NCBI GenBank assembly: GCA_005862285.1
Contig: SZXW01000010.1
Location: 248,001-312,000, forward strand
DNA: 64,000 nt
DNA from: Chlorobium sp.
Lineage (GTDB): Bacteria > Bacteroidota > Chlorobiia > Chlorobiales > Chlorobiaceae
Direction: 5' to 3'
How positions within the stretch are numbered: the first letter of the stretch is position 1; every line of letters starts with the position of its first letter. The notes below the pieces were generated by a model. That model had not been told where the DNA came from. It saw only the letters and a program-made list of their open reading frames with translations, and ran no database searches. Positions 56,783 through 64,000 of the stretch are shown piece by piece. A program made the position numbers and the translations under genes.

Positions 56783-58309
56783 TCATAAAAGATATTCGAG
56801 CGGCTTTCCAAGCTTCCTTGCTACATACGAAGCACAGGAAACTCCCGAATAGGTAACGGCAATCACCCCCTGCCCGGGAAAGGTGCTGTCACCTACGGCA
56901 TACAGGTTTTTGACCGGTGTGGTATTCTGCGGTTTCTGCAGGATATTCTGACCGGGCTTGAGCAATGGACCATAGGACCCCTTGTATCGGTTCAGGTAAC
57001 GCACATGGGTCAGAGGCGATGCGAGAACCTTCAATTCGATGGCTTCTGACAACCCCGGAAGAATCCGCTCCGTCCGGGAAATGACATTTGCGGCAAGAAC
57101 TTCCTTGGCTTCAAGGTACTCCCGGCTCCCTCTCTGGTACGTCTCCCAGTCGTCCGCTTCCGCGGTAACGAACATATGGATAGTATGCTTGCCTGTCGGG
57201 GCAAGCGAGTGATCGAGCAGAGTCGGGGCGGAAAAATAAATTGTTCCTCCCGGCTGGTTATACCGTTTCCAGTCATCGACAAGAATATTATGGACATAAA
57301 AATCCTTCGGAATCACTGATGCATCGACGCCGAGAAAAAGCTGAAACCAGCTCGGGGCCCTGAGAAAGCGTGACTCGTCCATCCTGAACCGGGAATCGGT
57401 CACGAGGCGATTGAAGGTGTCCCAGACCGTGGCATTGCTGACCACTGCCCTGGCTGCATATTCTGTGCCATCAGCAAGTCTCACACCCCGCGCCTCTCCG
57501 TTTTCAAGAATAATTCCGGTAACCTCCGATAGAAACCGGATGGAACCACCGAATTTTTCGATTCCCCGGCATAATGCCTGCGGAATCACTCCCGATCCGC
57601 CTACCGGATAGTTGATCCCTCCATGATGACGGTCGGCAAGGCAGATGCCGGCATTCACGAGAGGAGTTGAAACCGCATCCTGGACAGCCCAGGAATAGGC
57701 TTCCATATCGATGAACCTGAGCAGTTCTTCATCGGCTATGTATTTCCTGGCGGTTTTGCCCATCGAACGGAATGATTTCATGGCAAGCGCTACCGTCTTC
57801 AACGGATTGTTGAATCCAACCACACCAAGGTGCACGATATCCTCGAGCGAACCTGCCGGAAGGGAGCTGAGAATATCATATACCTCTTCAAGCTCACGAT
57901 AAAATTCCGCTATCCCTTTTTTCTCATGGGGAAAACGGGCTGCAAGCGCGTCGATGAAGGCTTGCCGGTCATAACAGGCTGGTACCGAAAAACCGTTCGG
58001 CAGATGGTAATGGATCTGAACAGGGTCCGGCACCGTCTTCACCTCGATACCAAGCTGCCTGAAAATCCTGGTATGGAGATTGAGCGTTCCGCCGCGGCCG
58101 TTTTCAGCGAAGCCGTAAAAAACCGAAGCACCGGCATCGAAACGGTAACCTTCACGCTGGAAGGAAGAACAGCTTCCGCCCGGATACCGGTTCTTCTCGA
58201 AAACAAGCGTTGAAATCCCCTGCTGCTGCAGGAGTGCGGCAGTTGTAAGGCCCCCGATCCCTGAGCCGATAATGATCACATCGGCAGATCTGTCAATAAC
58301 GTCATGCAT
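56783..58309 (-). CDS. crtH: Carotenoid cis-trans isomerase, CrtH type
   Basis: 508 residues. The FAD motif is VIIIGSGIGGLTTAALLQQ followed by the Glu of LVFEKNRYPGGSC. The mid-section includes NYPVGGSGVIPQALCRGIEKFGG and the C-terminal FAD motif NLYAVGDSTFPGQGVIAVTYSG. This is the CRTISO/CrtH type, which converts poly-cis lycopene to all-trans lycopene in the plant-like desaturation route that green sulfur bacteria use with CrtP and CrtQ. The related phytoene desaturases lack the same C-terminal pattern. The start at 58309 is well placed for the Rossmann motif. Confidence 0.88.
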   Translation of the reverse strand: MHDVIDRSADVIIIGSGIGGLTTAALLQQQGISTLVFEKNRYPGGSCSSFQREGYRFDAGASVFYGFAENGRGGTLNLHTRIFRQLGIEVKTVPDPVQIHYHLPNGFSVPACYDRQAFIDALAARFPHEKKGIAEFYRELEEVYDILSSLPAGSLEDIVHLGVVGFNNPLKTVALAMKSFRSMGKTARKYIADEELLRFIDMEAYSWAVQDAVSTPLVNAGICLADRHHGGINYPVGGSGVIPQALCRGIEKFGGSIRFLSEVTGIILENGEARGVRLADGTEYAARAVVSNATVWDTFNRLVTDSRFRMDESRFLRAPSWFQLFLGVDASVIPKDFYVHNILVDDWKRYNQPGGTIYFSAPTLLDHSLAPTGKHTIHMFVTAEADDWETYQRGSREYLEAKEVLAANVISRTERILPGLSEAIELKVLASPLTHVRYLNRYKGSYGPLLKPGQNILQKPQNTTPVKNLYAVGDSTFPGQGVIAVTYSGVSCASYVARKLGKPLEYLL

Positions 58310-58431
58310 GATATTTTACTGTCCGGTAGTTCGGAAATGAATGAAAATATATTATTTAAAAAATAATTACTTTATGGTTATAGGTTACATATTGCCTTTA
58401 ACCCTCAACTGAAGCTGGAAGATTCTGTCGT

Positions 58432-59058
58432 ATGACTAAATCTGATACAAAACATCCTGTGAAAGCAGTGTCGAAAAAAGAACTTCACTCCCGTGAGGAA
58501 CTTCAGAAACAGCTGGAGTTTCAGAAAGAGGCCGTTGTCCATATCAATTCACTATACAACTATGCCCTTCATCTCACCATGAACCCGGATGACGCAGAAG
58601 ATCTTGTCCAGGAAACCTATCTGAAAGCATACAGATTTTTTAATTCTTTCGAGCGGGGAACAAACTGCAAGGCCTGGCTGTTTAAAATCCTTAAAAACAA
58701 TTATATCAACAGTTTTAGAAAAAATTCCAAAGAACCGGGTAAAGTCGATTATGATCTCATCAAAGACTTTTACCATTCGATAAAGGATACAAGAACCGAT
58801 ACGACTGAAGCTGAAGCCGATTATTTCCATACTTTGATGCATGAAGAGGTTTATATGGCCCTTCAGTCGTTACCCGAGGAGTTCAGGGAAGTTATACAGT
58901 TGTGTGATATTGAAGGATTTACCTACGAGGAAATTGCAAATATGGTAGAGAGCCCAATCGGCACGGTCAGATCGAGGTTGTATAGAGGAAGAAAGCTGCT
59001 TCGAGCACAACTTGAAAATTATGCAAAAAAATTCGGCTTCAATACCGAAACAGAGTAA
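58432..59058 (+). CDS. ECF-type RNA polymerase sigma factor
   Basis: 208 residues. Sigma region 2 is at about 40-110 ([30 protein letters not shown], with [15 protein letters not shown]). Region 4 is at about 140-200 ([30 protein letters not shown] and [14 protein letters not shown]). It resembles the RpoE/SigE group. The next gene encodes a zinc-binding anti-sigma factor, so activity is probably released by redox or envelope stress. Both precede an ArsR-type gene and the hsp20-dnaK genes. Confidence 0.94.
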   Translation: MTKSDTKHPVKAVSKKELHSREELQKQLEFQKEAVVHINSLYNYALHLTMNPDDAEDLVQETYLKAYRFFNSFERGTNCKAWLFKILKNNYINSFRKNSKEPGKVDYDLIKDFYHSIKDTRTDTTEAEADYFHTLMHEEVYMALQSLPEEFREVIQLCDIEGFTYEEIANMVESPIGTVRSRLYRGRKLLRAQLENYAKKFGFNTETE

Positions 59059-59089
59059 TACCATCAATTCGCATAAAATATTTTATATC

Positions 59090-59341
59090 ATGAACTGCAA
59101 CAAGACACGGGTACTCATGAGCGTTGCCATTGACGGCGAGCTGACCCTTAAAGAAGAACAGATGTTTCTTCTTCACCTCTCAGAATGTGAGGTATGCAGA
59201 ATCGAGTATGAAGACGCGAAAAAAACGAAAATGATCATCAGGGAAAAAATAGTGAGATTCAAAGCTCCCCCCTCCCTTGTATCCACGATCATGCAATTAT
59301 CCAACATCGACACCAAAGAAACCGAAGACACTCTCCTCTGA
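59090..59341 (+). CDS. Zinc-binding anti-sigma factor (ZAS family)
   Basis: 83 residues from the ATG at 59090. The ZAS zinc motif is H29-x3-C33-x2-C36 (HLSECEVC), with C3 (MNCNK) as the fourth likely ligand. There is no membrane segment, so it is a soluble redox-type anti-sigma such as RsrA. Thiol oxidation would release zinc and the sigma factor encoded 31 bases upstream. The AUG has no obvious ribosome site and may be translated by coupling. Confidence 0.85.
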   Translation: MNCNKTRVLMSVAIDGELTLKEEQMFLLHLSECEVCRIEYEDAKKTKMIIREKIVRFKAPPSLVSTIMQLSNIDTKETEDTLL

Positions 59342-59488
59342 AATATGCCCCGGAATACTTTTAATAACCGGCTTTTAAATAACTTTTCCGGTTTGAATTG
59401 TATGAATTTATGGCTATATAACTAATATATCCTTAATGGAATATTTGTATAAAACAGGCATAATACACGGAGCTGCAACAGGTTGGTT

Positions 59489-59878
59489 ATGAACAAGATC
59501 ATTACGATCACAGAAGAAGAGGTCAATAAATGGAATCTCAATACGCCGGATGAAATGCTCGAAGAGGTTTCGAACCGATTCAAGCTGCTTTCCGAACCGA
59601 TGCGGCTTAAGATTCTGAGGGTTCTATGTGAAAAGGAACATACGGTTCAGGAAATCGTTAAAAAGGTCAATGCCAGCCAGGCCAACATTTCCAAACATCT
59701 GGCACTGATGCATGACAACGGCGTTGTGAACCGCAGGAAAGCCGGCCTGAAATGTTATTACCGGATAGCGGATGAAAGCATTGTCTACGCCTGCTATCTC
59801 ATTTCGAAAAGCGTAGTTGAAAATCTCCAGGACCGTCTAAGCTGGGTCCAGAAAATCAATGCGAATATTGCAACCTGA
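59489..59878 (+). CDS. ArsR-family HTH regulator
   Basis: 129 residues from the ATG at 59489; a TTG at 59483 is possible. The winged helix covers about 25-105: [20 protein letters not shown], then [22 protein letters not shown] as the recognition helix, then AGLKCYYRI. The ELCVCDL metal motif of ArsR/SmtB is absent, though C46-like and later Cys remain, so it may sense redox or sulfur signals (BigR/SqrR type) or none. It sits between the sigma/anti-sigma pair and hsp20 and could bind the palindromes before hsp20. Confidence 0.9.
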   Translation: MNKIITITEEEVNKWNLNTPDEMLEEVSNRFKLLSEPMRLKILRVLCEKEHTVQEIVKKVNASQANISKHLALMHDNGVVNRRKAGLKCYYRIADESIVYACYLISKSVVENLQDRLSWVQKINANIAT

Positions 59879-60183
59879 GCACCCCATCCTTCAGTTTTCT
59901 CACCCGCTCTCCTTCCTTGATTGCAGAAACTACATCATCCTGCTCCACCTTTTACCACTTGTTGACCCTGGATAGAAAATCATGTTCCAATGTTGTCTGA
60001 CAGTATTAACAATCCCCCGTCAATAAATATGACATTTTTGCGCTTTTTATGTCATTTATGACACCTGTTTTATTCTGAACAGGAAATAAATCGGTTTGGC
60101 ATGGTTTTTGATTGATTAATGGCAGAGAGAGAACATCTCTATCAATTTTTATCAAAAAGGCACATTTTAAAAAGGAGAAAATC
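59879..60183. promoter_or_regulatory. Region upstream of hsp20 with repeated atgaca half-sites
   Basis: No gene is seen. Half-sites lie at 60029-60034 (atgaca), 60050-60055 (tgtcat) and 60058-60063 (atgaca); the last two form the palindrome tgtcatttatgaca. No CIRCE element (TTAGCACTC and inverse) is present. A weak sigma54-like sequence tggcatggtttttgat (60097-60112) lies 70 bases before the ATG but lacks the GC at -12. The ribosome site aaggag is at 60172-60177. Confidence 0.5.
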
Positions 60184-60582
60184 ATGCTTGTAAAATTATC
60201 AAAAGATCCTCTCAAGCTGTTTGATGATATCTGGTCAGGTGCGCAAATGCCGGCAACTCCGGCATTCAAAGTCGACATTTCCGAGGATGAAAAGTCTTTC
60301 CATATCGATGCCGAACTACCGGGTATAACCAAAGAAAATATTGCACTCAATATCGAGGATGATATGCTGACCATAAAAGCAGAGAGAAAGCAGGAAACGG
60401 AAGAAACAAGGAAGAACTATCACCGGATTGAAAGAACATACGGAAACTTTTCACGGAGCTTCAATCTTGGGGAAATCATCGATCAGGAGCATATAACCGC
60501 AGATTTCGACAATGGTGTGCTTCACGTAAGCCTTCCGAAAGCCGTACCGGTGAAAAAGACAAAAGAAATAGCCATCAGTTAA
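60184..60582 (+). CDS. Small heat-shock protein (Hsp20/alpha-crystallin)
   Basis: 132 residues from the ATG at 60184, chosen for the ribosome site aaaggag upstream and the usual short N-terminus. The alpha-crystallin domain spans about 35-125: [22 protein letters not shown], then the conserved [14 protein letters not shown] and [15 protein letters not shown] with the closing A-x-x-x-x-T-K-E-I-x-I end. It binds unfolding proteins without ATP and hands them to DnaK, whose gene follows by 74 bases. Confidence 0.95.
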   Translation: MLVKLSKDPLKLFDDIWSGAQMPATPAFKVDISEDEKSFHIDAELPGITKENIALNIEDDMLTIKAERKQETEETRKNYHRIERTYGNFSRSFNLGEIIDQEHITADFDNGVLHVSLPKAVPVKKTKEIAIS

Positions 60583-60656
60583 GTTAACCATAAATCCGGG
60601 TTCACATCACAGATGGAGAACCCGGAATTTATATATCACAAGAGAGGAAATTCATT

Positions 60657-62570
60657 ATGGGTAAAATTATCGGCATCGATCTCGGCACCACGAACTCCTG
60701 TGTTGCGGTCATGCAGGGCACTCAACCAACAGTTATTGAAAACTCTGAAGGCAGCCGCACTACTCCGTCCATCATCGGATTAACCAAAACAGGAGACCGT
60801 CTGGTTGGACAAGCCGCAAAAAGACAGGCTATCACCAACCCGAGAAACACTATTTTTTCGATCAAAAGATTCATGGGACGCAAATACGACGAGGTTCCGA
60901 ATGAAAAAAAGATTGCCCCTTACGAAGTCGTCAACGAAAACGGCGAGGCAAGGGTGAAAATCAACGACAAAGTCTACTCGCCTCAGGAAATCTCGGCGAT
61001 GGTTCTTCAGAAAATGAAACAGACCGCAGAGGATTTCCTTGGTGAAAAAGTCAGCGAAGCGGTCATTACCGTACCTGCATACTTCAACGATGCCCAGAGG
61101 CAGGCGACCAAGGATGCTGGACGTATCGCAGGCCTTGACGTCAAGCGAATCATCAACGAACCTACCGCTGCAGCTCTTGCATACGGGCTCGACCGCAAAC
61201 GGGAGAATGAAAAGGTAGCGGTGTTCGACCTTGGAGGCGGCACGTTCGATATCTCCATTCTCGAGCTCGGCGACGGCGTTTTTGAAGTGAAGTCCACCGA
61301 CGGCGACACCCATCTCGGTGGCGACGACTTCGACCAGAAAATCATCGATTTTCTGGCAGACGAATTCAAAAAACAGGAAGGAATAGACCTCCGGAATGAC
61401 CCGATTGCGCTGCAGCGTCTTAAAGAAGCTGCTGAAAAAGCAAAAATCGAGCTCTCATCGAGAACCGACACTGAAATCAACCTCCCGTTCATCACCGCGA
61501 CACAGGAAGGTCCGAAACACCTTGTCATCAACCTTACCCGTGCGAAATTCGAAGCGATTTCTGCCGACCTGTTCGACAAACTGCTCGACCCATGCCACCG
61601 CGCGGTCAAGAATTCCAAACTCGAACTGAAGGATATCGACGAGGTCGTACTGGTCGGCGGTTCGACACGAATTCCGAAAGTCCAGTCTCTCGTAAAAGAA
61701 TTTTTCGGAAAGGAACCGAATAAAAGCGTCAACCCGGACGAGGTTGTCGCAATTGGAGCAGCTATCCAGGGCGGCGTTCTGAAAGGCGATGTTACCGACG
61801 TGCTTCTGCTTGACGTCACTCCGCTCTCTCTGGGCATCGAAACCCTTGGCGGCGTTATGACGAAGCTTATCGATGCGAACACCACCATTCCGACAAGAAA
61901 ACAGGAAGTATTCTCGACAGCGGCAGATAACCAGACTTCTGTTGAAGTCCATGTCCTGCAGGGTGAGCGTCCGATGGCCCGTGATAACAAAACGCTCGGA
62001 AGGTTCCATCTCGGCGACATTCCTCCTGCACCGAGGGGAATACCGCAGATCGAGGTCATCTTTGATATCGATTCCAACGGCATCCTCAATGTATCGGCAA
62101 AAGACAAGGCCACCGGAAAGGAACAAAGCATCAGAATCGAGGCAAGCAGCAAGCTCAGCGATGCTGAAGTCGAAAAAATGAAGCAGGATGCAAAGATGCA
62201 TGCCGATGAAGACAAGAAGAAAAAGGATGAGATCGACACCCGGAACACTGCGGATTCTCTGATTTTCAGCACCGAAAAACAGCTGAAGGAGCTGGCCGAT
62301 AAAATTCCTTCAGACAGAAAGGTATCTCTTGAAGGTGCTCTTGAAAAGCTCAAGGAAGCATACAAAAACGGCACCATCGAATCGATCAGGGATGCCATGG
62401 ACCAGCTCAACAAGGAGTGGAACGACATTGCTTCGCAGCTCTATCAGTCGCAGGGAGCCGGAGAACCGCATACCAACCCGGGAGCCTCATCCGGCGGAAC
62501 CACGAGCGGCAGCGGAGACGGTGAAGTCCAGAATGCCGAGTACGAAGTAATCGATGGCAACAATAAATAA
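60657..62570 (+). CDS. dnaK: Chaperone protein DnaK (Hsp70)
   Basis: 637 residues. The ATPase domain starts [16 protein letters not shown] and includes [13 protein letters not shown] and [30 protein letters not shown] precedes the linker [16 protein letters not shown]. The substrate domain and lid follow, ending in a Gly/Ser-rich stretch and the acidic tail [10 protein letters not shown]. The ribosome site agagga lies before the ATG. grpE and dnaJ are not adjacent, which suggests that hsp20 and dnaK form a unit of their own. Confidence 0.98.
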   Translation: MGKIIGIDLGTTNSCVAVMQGTQPTVIENSEGSRTTPSIIGLTKTGDRLVGQAAKRQAITNPRNTIFSIKRFMGRKYDEVPNEKKIAPYEVVNENGEARVKINDKVYSPQEISAMVLQKMKQTAEDFLGEKVSEAVITVPAYFNDAQRQATKDAGRIAGLDVKRIINEPTAAALAYGLDRKRENEKVAVFDLGGGTFDISILELGDGVFEVKSTDGDTHLGGDDFDQKIIDFLADEFKKQEGIDLRNDPIALQRLKEAAEKAKIELSSRTDTEINLPFITATQEGPKHLVINLTRAKFEAISADLFDKLLDPCHRAVKNSKLELKDIDEVVLVGGSTRIPKVQSLVKEFFGKEPNKSVNPDEVVAIGAAIQGGVLKGDVTDVLLLDVTPLSLGIETLGGVMTKLIDANTTIPTRKQEVFSTAADNQTSVEVHVLQGERPMARDNKTLGRFHLGDIPPAPRGIPQIEVIFDIDSNGILNVSAKDKATGKEQSIRIEASSKLSDAEVEKMKQDAKMHADEDKKKKDEIDTRNTADSLIFSTEKQLKELADKIPSDRKVSLEGALEKLKEAYKNGTIESIRDAMDQLNKEWNDIASQLYQSQGAGEPHTNPGASSGGTTSGSGDGEVQNAEYEVIDGNNK

Positions 62571-62595
62571 TCTCGATACAAAAGTTGAAATGTCT

Positions 62596-62627
62596 CAAAG
62601 GGATTCGCACGAATCCCTTTGTTATTT
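62596..62627 (+). terminator. Intrinsic terminator after dnaK
   Basis: caaagggattcg pairs perfectly with cgaatccctttg around a two-base loop (62596-62621), followed by ttattt. It ends the hsp20-dnaK transcript. Confidence 0.85.
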
Positions 62628-62707
62628 ATACTTGTTTTGGTAACTTACAAATTATAAAAGGCAGAACACCCGTTCGTTTTTATTTGCAAATTTTAACCCT
62701 GCAAACG

Positions 62708-63142
62708 ATGCGACCACAGCTCAGCCGTCCGGACACCGCAATGAATCAGGTCAGAGTAAGCACTTCAGGACCCTGGTCAGGCAACGCCGTACACAAAGCC
62801 CAGAAATATTTTATCACTTCCGCAAAACGGGACAGAAGCGGAAAGCTTCAACTTGAAATCAGCCCCGCATCCGGTCGCCGCACACTCCTACCGACAAAGG
62901 GAATGATCGACAAGGTTATTTCCGGGGAAATCGAACTTTATGTTCTGACGACTCAACCGGATATAGGAATTAATCTGCAACAGAAAGTGCTTGATAATGA
63001 AAACCGTTATGTTATCGATTTCGATAAACGCGGTGTCAAATGGACGATGAGAGATATCCCCATTTTCTACGATACCCTGCACCGTCAGCTTTCTGTTGAA
63101 ATAGACCGGAAAACGTATACACTTGACGAATTTTTCAAATAA
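62708..63142 (+). CDS. Conserved-looking hypothetical protein
   Basis: 144 residues from the ATG at 62708; the ATG at 62741 would give 133. It is a basic, beta-rich soluble protein ([59 protein letters not shown]) without signal peptide, membrane helices or known motifs. A clear terminator follows, and composition is that of a real gene. I do not recognise the family. It is transcribed apart from dnaK, since a terminator lies between them. Confidence 0.7.
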   Translation: MRPQLSRPDTAMNQVRVSTSGPWSGNAVHKAQKYFITSAKRDRSGKLQLEISPASGRRTLLPTKGMIDKVISGEIELYVLTTQPDIGINLQQKVLDNENRYVIDFDKRGVKWTMRDIPIFYDTLHRQLSVEIDRKTYTLDEFFK

Positions 63143-63195
63143 TACCGGAGCCTTTCCATCCCGGAATTTTTGAAAAAAGATTTGAAAAACACAAA

Positions 63196-63240
63196 GAGGC
63201 TGTCTCATTATCTGATTATGAGGCAGCCTTCTTTTTTTCC
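63196..63240 (+). terminator. Intrinsic terminator after the hypothetical gene
   Basis: aggctgtctcat pairs with atgaggcagcct across a short loop and is followed by a run of seven T (63232-63238). A classic strong terminator. Confidence 0.9.
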
Positions 63241-63319
63241 CCTTTTCTGAAATATTCAGTAAGTATTCGGCTTTGTTCAACAAACGGTAACCTGCTCTCC
63301 ACTGCTGCAGTCTAAATAG

Positions 63320-63348
63320 AAAAGGGCACCTTTTCAGGGAGCCCTTTT
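63320..63348 (-). terminator. Intrinsic terminator of the TPR protein gene
   Basis: aaaagggc (63320-63327) and gcccttttg (63341-63349) form a hairpin about 90 bases beyond the minus-strand stop at 63436. T-rich arms on both sides make it suitable for the minus strand. Confidence 0.7.
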
Positions 63349-63435
63349 GCATTACCATCGTTCCTTTTGAAACAGCTTCGTTATGTTTCTGATTGATCTG
63401 CGATTCCTGTTTTGAATTCGCTGGATAATCCGGTT

Positions 63436-64000
63436 TTACTGTAATTTTTTGTGTGCCAGAATCGCTTCGGAGGATTTCGGATAGAGCTTCACAATATCTT
63501 TATACCTTGCCTGAGCGTTTGTTTTGTCACCAATCATTTCAAAAGAAAGTGCCTGTTTGTAGAGCGCAGCTGGACGCTTGTTGCTTTTCTGATATTTTGC
63601 TATGACGACCTGGTACTCAAGAATGGCTTTCTCATACCATTTCTCATTGAAAAAACATTCGGCAATATCGAACTGTGCATCGTCAGCAAGCTCTGATTTC
63701 GGAAATTTCTGGATCAAAGTGCTGAAGCTTTCCCTTGCCGCCGTATAGTTTTTCCTGTTAAGCTTGTCGAGACCATCCTTGAACAATCCAGTATCACTCT
63801 GAATTTCCACAGGCTTTTTCAGTGTTTCAGCAGGTTTGGGCGCCGTTGATTGTGAAGAAGAAGGAAGCGCAGCGGAAACCTGTGTTTGCGGCGGAACCGA
63901 AGGTTTTTCTCCTAACCCGAGATACTGCTCGATTTTCTGCAATCTTGTTTCCAGTTGATCGACCTTGTGCACCAGAAGAGAATCTTCCATCCCAAGGCGT
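63436..64000 (-). CDS. TPR protein, CpoB/YbgF-like (N-terminus cut by window edge)
   Basis: At least 184 residues; codons before the internal Met at 63990 remain open to the window end, so the true start is probably outside. A coiled-coil stretch (KVDQLETRLQKIEQYL) is followed by a Pro/Ser linker and three tetratricopeptide repeats: LFKDGLDKLNRKNYTAARES, DDAQFDIAECFFNEKWYEKA and ALYKQALSFEMIGDKTNAQA. This is the layout of CpoB (YbgF), the periplasmic partner of the Tol-Pal system that links outer-membrane constriction with peptidoglycan synthesis. tol genes, if present, would lie beyond the window. Confidence 0.85.
   Translation of the reverse strand, partial: RLGMEDSLLVHKVDQLETRLQKIEQYLGLGEKPSVPPQTQVSAALPSSSQSTAPKPAETLKKPVEIQSDTGLFKDGLDKLNRKNYTAARESFSTLIQKFPKSELADDAQFDIAECFFNEKWYEKAILEYQVVIAKYQKSNKRPAALYKQALSFEMIGDKTNAQARYKDIVKLYPKSSEAILAHKKLQ

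Noticed and set aside
60097-60112. Sigma54 promoter before hsp20 (tggcatggtttttgat)
   Set aside because: The -24 half is good but the essential GC at -12 is GA; too weak to call as a promoter.

Overview
The window looks like the chromosome of a green sulfur bacterium (Chlorobiaceae; Chlorobium, Pelodictyon or Prosthecochloris type). The evidence is two adjacent chlorosome-envelope [2Fe-2S] proteins of the CsmI/CsmJ/CsmX family, a CrtH-type carotenoid isomerase, a nif operon in the order nifH-I1-I2-D-K-E-N-B-fdx, and a tmRNA whose tag peptide reads ADDHSYAMAA, one residue from the Chlorobaculum tepidum tag as I remember it. Species cannot be fixed from sequence alone.

Layout. 1-1.9 kb: NtrC-type regulator (cut by the window edge) and its membrane kinase. 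2.1-10.8 kb: a compact RiPP (peptide natural product) locus with a Nif11-class precursor, a radical SAM/SPASM maturase, an HlyD-type adaptor, two NHLM-type ABC transporters (one with a C39 peptidase) and a Cache-type membrane sensor. 10.8-20 kb: methyltransferase, universal stress protein, a GAF-sigma54 activator behind two tandem palindromes, MscL, rhodanese, DoxX-like protein, orphan LuxR-type regulator, and an alkyl sulfatase split by a one-base frameshift. 20.8-31 kb: a methyltransferase with a premature stop, then the nif operon behind a perfect sigma54 promoter with paired upstream palindromes. 31-34 kb: a TonB-dependent receptor and a periplasmic sulfite-oxidase-fold protein behind two ModE-like operators, probably molybdenum acquisition serving nitrogenase.

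34-39.5 kb: a degraded accessory island next to the tmRNA gene. It holds a broken XRE antitoxin, an integrase remnant, an ECF-sigma-like gene and a degenerate second copy of it, a pentapeptide-TIR protein between the copies, and a PAS-only protein. 39.5-46.6 kb: tmRNA, AlgH, Bcp, Nudix, CAT-like protein and an AraC-linked set of reductases. 46.6-53.6 kb: PhoR/PhoB-type pair, OppD/DppD-type ATPase, Mfd. 54-58.3 kb: two chlorosome Fe-S proteins, alanine dehydrogenase, CrtH. 58.4-64 kb: ECF sigma factor with zinc anti-sigma, ArsR-type regulator, Hsp20, DnaK, a conserved hypothetical gene and a TPR protein cut by the window end.

The most novel material is the Nif11/radical SAM/NHLM locus, the ModE-TonB-SUOX-fold locus beside nif, the palindromes upstream of the nif sigma54 promoter, and the TIR/sigma-like duplication. 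All functional statements are read from sequence and remembered family knowledge; no database search was run.
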